36,464 nt of DNA, taken from the NCBI GenBank assembly GCA_011087605.1, contig JAALLE010000038.1, forward strand, positions 1 to 36,464, in the 5' to 3' direction. The DNA comes from Hyphomicrobiales bacterium (lineage in GTDB: Bacteria; Pseudomonadota; Alphaproteobacteria; Rhizobiales; Rhizobiaceae). A program made the position numbers and the translations under genes. Below the pieces are notes generated by a model, which saw nothing but the letters and a program-made list of their open reading frames with translations, did not search any database and was not told where the DNA came from. Positions 9,001 to 15,061 of the stretch are shown piece after piece (position 1 is the first letter of the stretch; each line of letters opens with the position of its first letter).

Positions 9001-10970
9001 CTGTCAATGATGCTCCAACCGTCACGGCAACAGATGCACTAACGCCTGAAGACCAGGTAGCAGCCGGACGAGTTGTTATGGCTGATGTGGACGGTGACAC
9101 ACCGATTGCACATTTATCTGTCGCGGCATCCAACGGTTCTGTTCTAGTGAATCCAGATGGAAACTGGACGTATACGCCAAATGCGGATTTCAATGGAACC
9201 GACCAGTTTGAAGTTCTGATTGATGATCTGAACGGGGGCATCGCGACAATCACAGTGAATGTGACGATCTCTCCTGTTGCCGATATTGCTGACGACCTAA
9301 TCGTGACAACGGAAGACACTCCGATCACCTTCAACCCGCTAACCGGGGGTGGGACGATTGGTGGCTCGGGAGGGAGTGGTGCTGACTCGTTTGAAGGAGC
9401 CGCAATTGTCACCGGAATATCTCAGGGCACTTATGGGTCGGTTACTTTCACCGCTGCTGGCGATATTACTTATGTACCTGATCCAGATTACAACGGGCCG
9501 GACAGTTTTACCTACCTTGTGTCATCGGGAGGGGTTACGGAAACCGCTACTATCTCCGTTAATGTGACCGCAATGAATGACGCCCCGACGGCGAGTTCGA
9601 CCCCGGCTGTGACTCTGGAAGACACGCCGGTATCCGGCGCGATTACTATGGCAGATGTGGATGCAGATCCGCTCACGGCCAGTGTCGGGCTCGGTCCTGT
9701 GCATGGCAACGTGGTGGTTAATTCCAATGGCAGCTGGACCTATGCACCGGCTCCAGACTTTGAAGGGTTTGAGAGGTTCTTCATCAATGTGGATGACGGC
9801 AATGGTGCCCGCACTAGTGTTGAAGTCGGCGTGACGGTCGTTGCAGTCAATGACGCGCCGGATGCCTATTCCGCAATTCTGGTTGTTGCCGGGTCAGAAA
9901 CTGTGCCGCTGAACGTCAACCTGCCAACAGATGTGGACGATGTTTCTGCTGCACTTCAGTCTACTATCGTGCAAGTGCCAGACCCACTGTTTGGTAATCT
10001 GGTTTATTTGCCGGATGGAATTGCTGGTAGTCATCGTCAGGTATCGGTTGAAATGGTGCTCAGCAATGTTGAGCTGGCGACCCTGCAATTTGTTGCGTTA
10101 CCAGGAGCCGTAGGACCGGCCGGCACATTGATATACAGGGTACAGGATGATGATGGTGCCTCGAATGCTGGCAGTGAAGCTCGCATTAACATCGAAATTG
10201 CACACGCAAACGACCATGTCGAGGGGAAGCCACTGATATTGCCGCAACTGGAAGAAGAAGTGGGAACGCAATCTGATGATCTGATTATGCCGATTGTGGT
10301 GGATGCGGTAAATCAGATTTCCAGTCTGGGATCGGTCGGGGAGATCAGCTCCAACGATGGCATTGTAAGCGATACCGTGAACCAGATTTCTTCGACGAAT
10401 GCGACGGTGGATGTGGTTTCTGTTGATCCTGCGGTACTGGAGGCTGTGCAGGCAATAGACGCGTTGCGTCAAGTCCACCGGGAAAATTCCGGCATCAGTC
10501 CGGAGGAACACCTGGTTTCCGTCAATGATTGGGGCGTGGAAAGTCTTACCGGATTTTCGCTTAAATTTGCTCATGATGACCGTCAGGAAGAAGACGATGT
10601 AGAATATTCAGATGTCGGCCAACTGGTGGTCGAAACCTATGTTCGGGAACGCATCCTGTTCATCGATGTATCAAATACGTTCGACCCCGATGTTGAAGGG
10701 GTCGTGACGGGTTATCAGGTAGAAATGGCTGATGGCAGCGACCTGCCTGACTGGATAAGGATCGTGCGTGACGGATTTATTGTTGCTGAACGTCCGGCCA
10801 ATTTGTGGGACTTGAACCTGAAGATCAGCGCCGAAATGGAAGACGGATCGTTGGTCACACGCGGCGTATTGATCGACGGCCCAACCGGTGAAATTCAACC
10901 GCTGGAAGTGGGCGGTCAGGAAGACGGCAAGCGATTTGAAGATCAATTGCGCAGTTTGGTTAAAACTTAG
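1..10970 (+). CDS. Giant cadherin/Ig-like tandem-repeat surface protein (5' truncated by window)
   Basis: The reading frame is open from base 3, so the gene starts upstream; 3,655 residues are visible and the stop is TAG. Residues about 50-150 resemble the bacterial NIDO-like extracellular domain (motifs APFWD, FQVVLREGSNEI), followed by a Calx-beta-like stretch. The bulk is about 25 cadherin/VCBS-type units of roughly 100-130 residues, each closing with a variant of the VTPVNDAP motif and often containing NGDGSYSF-like strands. A LamG/concanavalin-like domain is inserted at about residues 473-713. The last 250 residues lack these units: they hold a low-complexity segment with VNQISS twice, then a dystroglycan-type cadherin-like fold (motif DGSDLPDWI). 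No RTX nonapeptides, LPXTG motif or transmembrane anchor are visible. Such proteins are usually secreted adhesins or matrix proteins; the secretion route cannot be told from this window. Residues 917-1368 are repeated exactly at 2083-2534. Confidence 0.9.
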   Translation, partial: SDGPSIKASGWGSWVVTSDFGILTFGGPSPGGGDAYNNTSFAAGNTLGGLPAIAPFWDVLGMDRVNSDDVYTLTQGLPGEREFIVQYHDVVIYFDDTAGETVTFQVVLREGSNEIEFRYDDVTLTNSTYSLGNSATIGISDGSGTRFEEFSFASAALSDNSRVVFSADNSASQTLSFSLAAISDASFEGSEDLSIVLSNGTEATVSGTAASVTTSITDVNLGPANTVPVTGGSAITETTTAEDTSLVFNSTNGNALAVDDPDGDSITVTLSVSNGMLTAASGSGAALTGDGTAILVLAGTQAEVNAALDGLSYSSIADFNGTDLLTFSTDDNAGQANSVTVSTVDLAVTAIDDIAMDQAPITTGNSVIINVLGNDSFEGVITNLTAIDGSRGTVIVNGDNTITYTWTDAVSSGLDNFTYTVTSGGVTETANVVVLKQTPSSPIDDVASADEDNVLNIAAGGVLSNDYGTAPVPMLDYSSIDVSGAPLGSWSAGLASHDLSWIGGITQNTSPMTSFSGLTESLVFDGSGGATGASLQTLTGNPTDADASFDIWFKYDPADYASGLGAVLYETGGTTDGMSIALSDSTGSGSGTIDHLLVQFNDSGNTIVQLIDLEDVLGSGNIPNEFISLTAVYDRDSNGTDDEVRLYVNGMLLAAQSAASLNDWAGGNGSGLGTTSNTANIGSANFGNFVGEIAKFNFSESALSDSEVKSSFDTITGLTVTSHDATSALGASVTVNADGSYSYDPTGSATLQAMQSGDSLNDSFTYEITDANGSTTTATVNLTVAGINDAPSGTDVSITINEDTTHTLTIANFGFDDPIDGTNDAFQDVIFTTVPADGDLVYDDGVAAPYNISAGQSVSAADIASGYVQFVPDSDANNSFTSGGNYTSFQFQVVDDGGVANGGVNTDQSPNTFTFSVTPVDDVVSHVLPGVQTAVEDTALSIGGVSVVDVDGDALTTLVSVPAFAGGLSVTTGGGAVITGNGSASVTLSGSAAQINAALVGLSYTPAADFNTDVAGAFDLSITSDDGGLPVFDTVSVSVTGVADIVADSVTVAEDNTLTFDAIAGTGGGGGGSADNFEDAGALVLAVTQGASGAVSINASGEIVYVPVANFNGTDTFTYTVSSGGVSETASITVTVNPVNDGPDLVADTASGDEDGGPVTGDVLANDSDLDGDGLTVTTFTIAGIGGTHSANDTVTIAGIGDLRLNGDGSFSFAPAADYNGPVPQVTYTASDGALSATSTLDITIDPVNDAPVGVADSNSTAEDVPLIVAAATGVLSNDHDGDGGALGGGVSVTGFSVGGTGYAAGATASLAEGDLTINGDGSYSFIPTANYNGPVPQATYTVEDAGGLAANATLDITVTPVNDAPVVSAPGGTVNGSEDSDLVFSVAGGTAIAISDTDVGGAAAAADPGTSSVTLSVDHGTLTAASGSGATIGGDGSDNLVVSGTIAQINAALDGLVYAGVADYYGGDLISIAVDDGSGAANATGSGSVVLNVGAVVDIVDDGVTTAEDNAVGFNVLTGVSGGAPDGASADNFESAISPAGAQLSAIGSGINGPQNGSVSFVADGSVVYTPDADFAGIDGFTYTISTADGNGGFVTETGTVTVTVTPVNDAPVQMVPDTSGGPLASTTIGEDGTLTFAAANGNGLSVGDVDGPGLTTTMSVTHGLLTVAGGSGASVTGDGTNGVSVSGTAAQINAALEGLVYTPLDDFNSDGVQSEQLVISTDDGSGAANAVTSDTVDLAITGIGDVVDDAITTNEDSAASFNVLSGLSGGAPDGASADNFEGMATVSAVTQGSHGSVSFDAAGNVTYTPDANYNVATGGLDTFTYTVETADGAGGTIVETATVTVTVVAVNDSPDAVGNAYISAEDTPIAGNLISDDTSATAGSESGVDSDVETASAALTITSFTLAGTPGPNPDLSWPAGSSATAGGFGTLTINGDGSFTLVPAANFNGAFPTVTYTADDGSGAAPGPDGPTDTAPVIFTFTPVNDDPTASGANPTTNEDTAVAGSITMGDVDLPGGPDVLTASLDGGVGSAPNNGSVVVNGDGSYTYTPDADFNGTDTFTIRVEDGQGGSTTTVITVTVTPVDDVVSHVLPGVQTAVEDTALSIGGVSVVDVDGDALTTLVSVPAFAGGLSVTTGGGAVITGNGSASVTLSGSAAQINAALVGLSYTPAADFNTDVAGAFDLSITSDDGGLPVFDTVSVSVTGVADIVADSVTVAEDNTLTFDAIAGTGGGGGGSADNFEDAGALVLAVTQGASGAVSINASGEIVYVPVANFNGTDTFTYTVSSGGVSETASITVTVNPVNDGPDLVADTASGDEDGGPVTGDVLANDSDLDGDGLTVTTFTIAGIGGTHSANDTVTIAGIGDLRLNGDGSFSFAPAADYNGPVPQVTYTASDGALSATSTLDITIDPVNDAPVGVADSNSTAEDVPLIVAAATGVLSNDHDGDGGALGGGVSVTGFSVGGTGYAAGATASLAEGDLTINGDGSYSFIPTANYNGPVPQATYTVEDAGGLAANATLDITVTPVNDAPVASDDDYIVQEDTPTGVSGNLILDNCGSGVDSDIDGDILAIVAATMDINGSGSIDPIVLGSPTSLTDAIGNPLGTLMLESNGVFNFVPAADFWGVLPPVTYTIDDGSGAANSTDAGLLSIAVAPVNDAPDGAIDVVAGNEDQVFALNPTLPVDIDDAQSVLTVVVSQIPQASQGTLSYSQDAGGTGFVLPDLVMTMSELASVNFLSAPNYNGSVDSFVYQAMDDEGETDTGSIGVVAISLNAVNDAPVANADGPVALTEDIIASGNVLLNDADIDGDAIEVVSFTVSGLAGVAPAGTAVTVPGVGDIALNVNGDFIFTPLANYNGPVPNVTYTMTDGNGQFDTAILTFDDVLPVNDGPVATVNSYVTAEETQLVGNLLLDDTGAGLDYDVDGDGLTVSDFAVSGEAGPFLVGTPINLAGIGVLSIQSNGQFIFDPATNFNGVVPQISYTVSDGNGGSATAVVDIVVTPVNDAPTVTATDALTPEDQVAAGRVVMADVDGDTPIAHLSVAASNGSVLVNPDGNWTYTPNADFNGTDQFEVLIDDLNGGIATITVNVTISPVADIADDLIVTTEDTPITFNPLTGGGTIGGSGGSGADSFEGAAIVTGISQGTYGSVTFTAAGDITYVPDPDYNGPDSFTYLVSSGGVTETATISVNVTAMNDAPTASSTPAVTLEDTPVSGAITMADVDADPLTASVGLGPVHGNVVVNSNGSWTYAPAPDFEGFERFFINVDDGNGARTSVEVGVTVVAVNDAPDAYSAILVVAGSETVPLNVNLPTDVDDVSAALQSTIVQVPDPLFGNLVYLPDGIAGSHRQVSVEMVLSNVELATLQFVALPGAVGPAGTLIYRVQDDDGASNAGSEARINIEIAHANDHVEGKPLILPQLEEEVGTQSDDLIMPIVVDAVNQISSLGSVGEISSNDGIVSDTVNQISSTNATVDVVSVDPAVLEAVQAIDALRQVHRENSGISPEEHLVSVNDWGVESLTGFSLKFAHDDRQEEDDVEYSDVGQLVVETYVRERILFIDVSNTFDPDVEGVVTGYQVEMADGSDLPDWIRIVRDGFIVAERPANLWDLNLKISAEMEDGSLVTRGVLIDGPTGEIQPLEVGGQEDGKRFEDQLRSLVKT
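2751..4104 (+). repeat. Exact 1,354-bp direct repeat, copy 1 (inside giant repeat gene)
   Basis: This segment matches 6249-7602 base for base in every line I compared, at an offset of 3,498 bp, a multiple of three. It encodes four cadherin-like units, from the VTPVDDVVSHVLPG motif to VTPVNDAPV. The boundaries are sharp: base 2750 (c) differs from 6248 (g), and base 4105 (t) differs from 7603 (c). Identity at synonymous sites implies recent duplication or gene conversion, or an assembly error. Confidence 0.95.
6249..7602 (+). repeat. Exact 1,354-bp direct repeat, copy 2 (inside giant repeat gene)
   Basis: Second copy of the segment at 2751-4104, separated from it by 2,144 bp of related but non-identical repeats. 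Because the offset is 1,166 whole codons, recombination between the copies would delete or duplicate 1,166 residues without breaking the frame. Downstream of copy 2 the sequence continues with a different unit (motif VASDDDYI) from the one that follows copy 1 (motif VVSAPGG). Confidence 0.95.
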
Positions 10971-11090
10971 GGATCCGGTCTGGAAAACGTTCCGGCCCGA
11001 CTTGCGTTTTAACCGCTCCGGCGCATAGTGCGCATAAGTGCTCTGGCGACATTCAAGAACCGATCCAAATTGCTCGAATTTGAACCACAA

Positions 11091-11813
11091 ATGCTCCAGT
11101 CATTCTGGATCGCCGGTGCGGTGGTGGTCATCGTATTTGCGGGATCCGTTGTTCAAGCTGGGCTTGGCATGGGATTTGGTTTGACTGCCGCGCCTGTCTT
11201 GGCCTTGTTGGACCCGGTGCTTGTGCCAGTTTCTGCCCTTTATCTTGGCACGGCAACGTCAATTGCCGGGGCGCTCAGCGAACGGGCAAATATAGTGTGG
11301 CGGGAGGTAACTATCTGTCTGAGCGGCCGCATTTCGGGTATTTTGGTCGGCTTGTTTGTGTTGATCAGCCTGACCAGCCTGGCAACGTTTTCACTCGTAT
11401 TCGGCCTTGTAATATTGTTTGCGGTGCTGCTCTCGATTGCCGGATGGCAGTTGAAACTGAACATGCCAAATCTGTTTGCAATGGGAATTGTCAGCGGTTT
11501 CACGGGCGTCATCACTTCAGTTGGTGCTCCACCGTTGGCGTTGATTTACCAGAGCCAGCCAGCACTCCAGACCCGCGCAACATTGGCAGCATTCTTTGCC
11601 CTGGGTGGTATGGCCTCACTTATCGTGCTTCATGTAGCCGGATTGGCGAGTCTGACGCATTTCTGGCTGGCTCTTGTTATTGCGCCGGCTGCTATTTTGG
11701 GTACGTGGACTGGGCGTCGGATGAAGGGCCGGTTTGACCGCCGCTATCGTGTGTTCTTGCTGGGCATTGCCGTTCTGGCGTCGCTGATGTTGATTTATCG
11801 AGGTTTGTCATGA
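11091..11813 (+). CDS. TauE/SafE-family (DUF81) membrane permease
   Basis: A 240-residue, strongly hydrophobic protein with several predicted membrane helices. The start of helix 1 carries the glycine-rich pattern GSVVQAGLGMGFGL, and a related GFTGVITSVGAPPLAL pattern lies mid-protein. This duplicated glycine-rich signature is typical of the TauE/SafE family, which exports or imports sulfite, sulfoacetate and other small organic anions. I chose ATG 11091 because it places helix 1 near the N-terminus as usual; a GTG at 11028 would add 21 polar residues, and neither start has a clear ribosome-binding site. The stop overlaps the next gene by four bases (ATGA), so the two are probably co-translated. 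The substrate cannot be told from sequence. Confidence 0.82.
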   Translation: MLQSFWIAGAVVVIVFAGSVVQAGLGMGFGLTAAPVLALLDPVLVPVSALYLGTATSIAGALSERANIVWREVTICLSGRISGILVGLFVLISLTSLATFSLVFGLVILFAVLLSIAGWQLKLNMPNLFAMGIVSGFTGVITSVGAPPLALIYQSQPALQTRATLAAFFALGGMASLIVLHVAGLASLTHFWLALVIAPAAILGTWTGRRMKGRFDRRYRVFLLGIAVLASLMLIYRGLS

Positions 11814-12160
11814 AGTTACTGGATGTTGTTGTAGGTTTGACCAGCCTGATTTTTGTGAGCAAATTGGCGTCAGCAAAGCCGCTCACCTCAGATGAGATAT
11901 CGGAACTGCTGCCGACAATCGTGGCGATCGGTGACCAGACCAGTCAGATATTTTCAGCGGCCGGAGCAACAACATATACTGATCGTGGACGGGCAAGTTT
12001 TGGTTCGTGGCGGGTTCAGGCCAATAAATATTGTTCGCAGTGGCCACCAGCCGGTGGCTGGAGTTGCTATGTCGTGGATTATGACGATCAGTCAAAGGTG
12101 TTGATCTGGATCGGTTTGAGTGGCGACCGCACCATCAACCGTGCGGAACTGAAGAAATAG
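11810..12160 (+). CDS. Small secreted protein, family not firmly recognised
   Basis: A 116-residue protein whose first 22 residues form a signal peptide (hydrophobic core VVVGLTSLIFV, likely cleavage after LASA). The mature part has a compact C-terminal motif set (TYTDRGRASFGSWRV, KYCSQWPP, WSCYVV) containing two cysteines that could form a periplasmic disulfide. This pattern recalls small alphaproteobacterial exported proteins of the DUF995 type, but I am not sure of the family. It starts inside the stop of the permease gene (ATGA overlap), so a periplasmic accessory role to that permease is plausible but unproven. It ends one base from the stop of the convergent oxidoreductase gene, with no terminator hairpin between them. 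Confidence 0.7.
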   Translation: MKLLDVVVGLTSLIFVSKLASAKPLTSDEISELLPTIVAIGDQTSQIFSAAGATTYTDRGRASFGSWRVQANKYCSQWPPAGGWSCYVVDYDDQSKVLIWIGLSGDRTINRAELKK

Positions 12161-12161
12161 A

Positions 12162-13502
12162 TTACAGTTCGCGTCCTGCCCGAAATTCTGACCAACGCAT
12201 GAAGACATTGGCACCAATCGACGCAAAGGGTTCCGGCGGTAGAATTGATGGTTGAGGCTGATCAAGCATCGCCTTCAGTGTTTTCGAATTCTGATCGGTA
12301 GCCAGTTCTGCGGCCAGTTTACCCGACAGGGTTCCCATCACCGTGCCAAGGCCATTTTGGCAGCAGGCAGAGTATAAATTGGTGTCGATCTCTCCAAAGG
12401 CCGGTGCACTGTTGCGACTCAGGCACAAAAGTCCTCCCCATTGATGCTCCATTTGGACGTGCTGGAGTTGTGGAAATCGAGTTTGGAAACTTCGATCGTG
12501 AACCGGTGCGATGCTCTTAATTTTTTGCTCAGAAACCGACCGACCGGGTGCCCAGGTGAACCTGTTGCGAACAAGTATTCGGTGTCCGCCAGTTCCTGAG
12601 ATTTTGCGAACCGTTGTCCCAAGCGGATCTGCAGGGGTAAATGCCCAGTTGCGGTGTCCGCCCAGTGCAGTAATTTCGGCTTCGGTTAAGGCGCGGGTGA
12701 TAGATGCATAAAGATAGATATGCATCAATTGACGTTTGAAAAATCCAAAACTTTCAATATGGCCGTTGACCGCGAGGATCACTTTGCCGGCAGAAATTAC
12801 TGCTTTGGGGGTCTCAACGTGCCAGCTATCGCGGCTGCGAGACAGGGATGTCACCGGGCTGGATTGATAGATTTGCACCCCCTGTTGATCAAGACCTGCT
12901 GCCAACGAACGAATGAACAGTGCTGGTTGTATCGTTGCGGTGCCAGGACTGAACAGTCCGCTTTGGTAATAGTTGGAGCCGCAGATATCGCGCATTGCTG
13001 CCGCGTCCAGCAGTTCATGAGTTTCGCCAAGATTGCTGAGGTGTTCAGCATAATTTTGATTGTTTGCGACGCCTGTTGAACCCGCTGCTGCATTGATTTT
13101 GCCGCTCTTATCAAACGCTTCTTGCGCCATATCGAACTCTGCTGCGGCTGTTTGGGAAAATTGAATTGCTTCTCGGTTCATGGAAATACGCAGCAGATCG
13201 GCGTCACGACTATCGGCATAGTCCCTGGAATCCAGTTTATGAGGAATGTCGATCATGAATCCGGAGTTACGCCCGGCTGGCCCTTCGGCAATTTTTCGGG
13301 CTTCCAGAACTACAATTGTCGCTCCCGGCTGTAACTGGCGTAGCCGTCGTGCTGCGGCCAGACCAGCAAAGCCTGCACCGACTATGACGAAGTCTGCAGT
13401 TTGGGCATGTTCGGCTAGGGGGAAATCCTTGGCCGGACCGAGCAATGCATTCCAGGCCGCAGGTCCGGGATCAGTCGGCATTTTATTGACGGCGATTGTC
13501 AC
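12162..13502 (-). CDS. FAD-dependent amine/amino-acid oxidase (DAO fold, PuuB-like)
   Basis: A 446-residue flavoprotein. The FAD-binding Rossmann motif GAGFAG lies at residues 42-47, followed by the downstream acid (LEARKI) and the GRNSGF motif typical of the gamma-glutamylputrescine oxidase and sarcosine oxidase branch of the DAO family. These enzymes oxidise secondary or primary amines or amino acids to the imine and, as oxidases, make hydrogen peroxide. It is the last gene of the five-gene minus-strand operon, starting two bases after the methyltransferase stop. In context it would oxidise the demethylated amine and pass an aldehyde to the aldehyde dehydrogenase. A D-hydroxyproline or sarcosine dehydrogenase role is an alternative the sequence cannot exclude. 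Confidence 0.85.
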   Translation of the reverse strand: MTIAVNKMPTDPGPAAWNALLGPAKDFPLAEHAQTADFVIVGAGFAGLAAARRLRQLQPGATIVVLEARKIAEGPAGRNSGFMIDIPHKLDSRDYADSRDADLLRISMNREAIQFSQTAAAEFDMAQEAFDKSGKINAAAGSTGVANNQNYAEHLSNLGETHELLDAAAMRDICGSNYYQSGLFSPGTATIQPALFIRSLAAGLDQQGVQIYQSSPVTSLSRSRDSWHVETPKAVISAGKVILAVNGHIESFGFFKRQLMHIYLYASITRALTEAEITALGGHRNWAFTPADPLGTTVRKISGTGGHRILVRNRFTWAPGRSVSEQKIKSIAPVHDRSFQTRFPQLQHVQMEHQWGGLLCLSRNSAPAFGEIDTNLYSACCQNGLGTVMGTLSGKLAAELATDQNSKTLKAMLDQPQPSILPPEPFASIGANVFMRWSEFRAGREL

Positions 13503-13504
13503 TC

Positions 13505-15061
13505 TCAGTACTCGTCGTTTAAGGCGTCGACTGCAGGAATTTCACGTTCCCGACGGGCAATGTAGTCCTTCAATTGTTCGTCGATTGCTGCATCAAGCAT
13601 GGGTTCCTCATAGGCCGCCAGCAGTTCCTTTGCTCGACCCAAGGCCCGAGCCGTAATCTCCTGGCTGCCTTCCGCCATCCATTGTTCAATTGAATTGTTG
13701 TCAAACATCTCCGGCATAAAAAAAGCTTTTTCGAATTTTGCGCGAGTGTGATGGTGACCAAGATAATGTCCGCCCGGACCGATATCGCGAACTGCTGCAA
13801 GCGCCTCGTCGAAATCGTCCCACTGGACTCCTTCGACCATCCGATAGCCCATGGCACATTGCTCTGCGTCAACAATGAATTTGGCGATGGAACAATGCAT
13901 GCCGGCTTCGTTCCAGCCAGCGGAATGCCAAAGATAATTTGCCCCCGACATCAGCGTTGCCATCATCGTGGACGCGCTCTCATAACCAGCCTGTGCGTCA
14001 AAGTTCTTGGCACCACCCAGCGTATTGGAAGTGCGCCAGGGAATTTTGTAATACCGCGCCATTTGACCGATCATCATATTCATCAGGCTGATTTCCGGCG
14101 TGCCGGCCATCGGCGCCCCCGATTTCATTGAGACGGTCGACAGGTAGTGACCATAGATCGCGGGGCATCCTGTGCGAACCACCTGGGTATAAGCCAGTGC
14201 CGACAGGGCTTCAGCATTGAGTTGAGCAACCGCAGCGGCGGTTGAGGCCGGTGTATTGGCGCCACCCAACACGAATGGTGAGCACAAGACCGGTTGATTG
14301 CGTTTGCAGAAAGCACGCATTGCTCCGAGCATGGTTTCATCCCACACCAATGGCGAATTGCCGTTGCAATTGCCGGTCGATACGGGATGAGTTTCCATGA
14401 AGTCTTCGCCAAACAAAATGGCACACATCTCCATGACATCTTCAGCGTTTTTCGGGCTGGTGGTCATCCCCATGAAGGTTTTGTCGCTGTGCTTCATCGA
14501 AGAATAGGTGATCCGCAGGTGACGGTGAGCCACCACATGATCCATGGGTTCAACAATGTGATGGGCCGATGAATGCATGGCCGGAAGCATCTGGGCCAGT
14601 TTGTGAAAATTGGCCAGGTCATCGAGCGTCGGACCACGCCGTTTGTCTTCAAGATCGCGCAGGTAGGGAGCTCCCGTCATCGGTACAAAGATCGAATGAT
14701 CTCTGCCAAACGGCAGATTGTTTGCGGGATTTCTAGCGTGATAGGTGAAGCTTTCGGGGATTGTCTGGATGAGTTCCCGGATCAGATTTCGGTCCAGATG
14801 GATCCGATCATCATCGCGAATGTCAGCACCAGCCTTGCGCCAATCTTCAATGGCGATGGGGTCGCGAAAGATAACGCCGACATCTTCCAATATGGCCATG
14901 GAAGCCGCGTCAATTTTTTCGATTTGTTCCGCTGACATCGGCTCGACCAGCGGCAGATTGCGCTTGAGCGCGGGTAGCATTTGTGTGTCGAAAGCAGAAC
15001 GTAATTCGCGACGTGCTTCTCGCCCGCCCCGGCGCCCCCGAGTCGCGCCGCCGCCGCTCAA
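13505..15061 (-). CDS. MttB-superfamily (trimethylamine/betaine) methyltransferase, non-pyrrolysine
   Basis: A 518-residue member of the trimethylamine methyltransferase superfamily (COG5598). It has the basic N-terminal patch (RGRRGGREARRELR), the ILEDVGVIF motif and a long TIM-barrel body including SPFVLGGANTPAS and NTLGGAKNFDAQAGYES. Characterised non-pyrrolysine members (MtgB, MtpB, MtcB) move a methyl group from a quaternary amine such as glycine betaine, proline betaine or carnitine to a corrinoid protein. No amber codon interrupts the frame. It starts with TTG overlapping the aldehyde dehydrogenase stop (TTGA), which suggests translational coupling; the conserved basic N-terminus supports this start over the ATG at codon 29. 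No corrinoid protein or reactivase gene is visible here. Substrate unknown. Confidence 0.87.
   Translation of the reverse strand: MSGGGATRGRRGGREARRELRSAFDTQMLPALKRNLPLVEPMSAEQIEKIDAASMAILEDVGVIFRDPIAIEDWRKAGADIRDDDRIHLDRNLIRELIQTIPESFTYHARNPANNLPFGRDHSIFVPMTGAPYLRDLEDKRRGPTLDDLANFHKLAQMLPAMHSSAHHIVEPMDHVVAHRHLRITYSSMKHSDKTFMGMTTSPKNAEDVMEMCAILFGEDFMETHPVSTGNCNGNSPLVWDETMLGAMRAFCKRNQPVLCSPFVLGGANTPASTAAAVAQLNAEALSALAYTQVVRTGCPAIYGHYLSTVSMKSGAPMAGTPEISLMNMMIGQMARYYKIPWRTSNTLGGAKNFDAQAGYESASTMMATLMSGANYLWHSAGWNEAGMHCSIAKFIVDAEQCAMGYRMVEGVQWDDFDEALAAVRDIGPGGHYLGHHHTRAKFEKAFFMPEMFDNNSIEQWMAEGSQEITARALGRAKELLAAYEEPMLDAAIDEQLKDYIARREREIPAVDALNDEY

Noticed and set aside
2795-9727. Many long antisense open frames (up to 294 codons, e.g. 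7215-8099, 4761-5390, 3717-4262) opposite the giant repeat gene
   Set aside because: They mirror the repetitive, GC-rich coding strand, show low-complexity composition, recur identically opposite the duplicated segment, and resemble no family.
1-10970. RTX-type calcium-binding nonapeptides or a sortase LPXTG anchor in the giant protein
   Set aside because: No run of GGxGxDxLx units and no LPXTG plus hydrophobic tail is present; the glycine/aspartate-rich strands belong to cadherin-like units.
11297-11737. 146-codon open frame overlapping the TauE/SafE-type gene
   Set aside because: It lies wholly within the permease gene in another frame, has no ribosome-binding site and no recognisable domain.
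13505-15061. Pyrrolysine (amber read-through) in the MttB-family gene
   Set aside because: The frame is uninterrupted over the full family length and no pyl genes are visible, so it is a non-pyrrolysine homologue.
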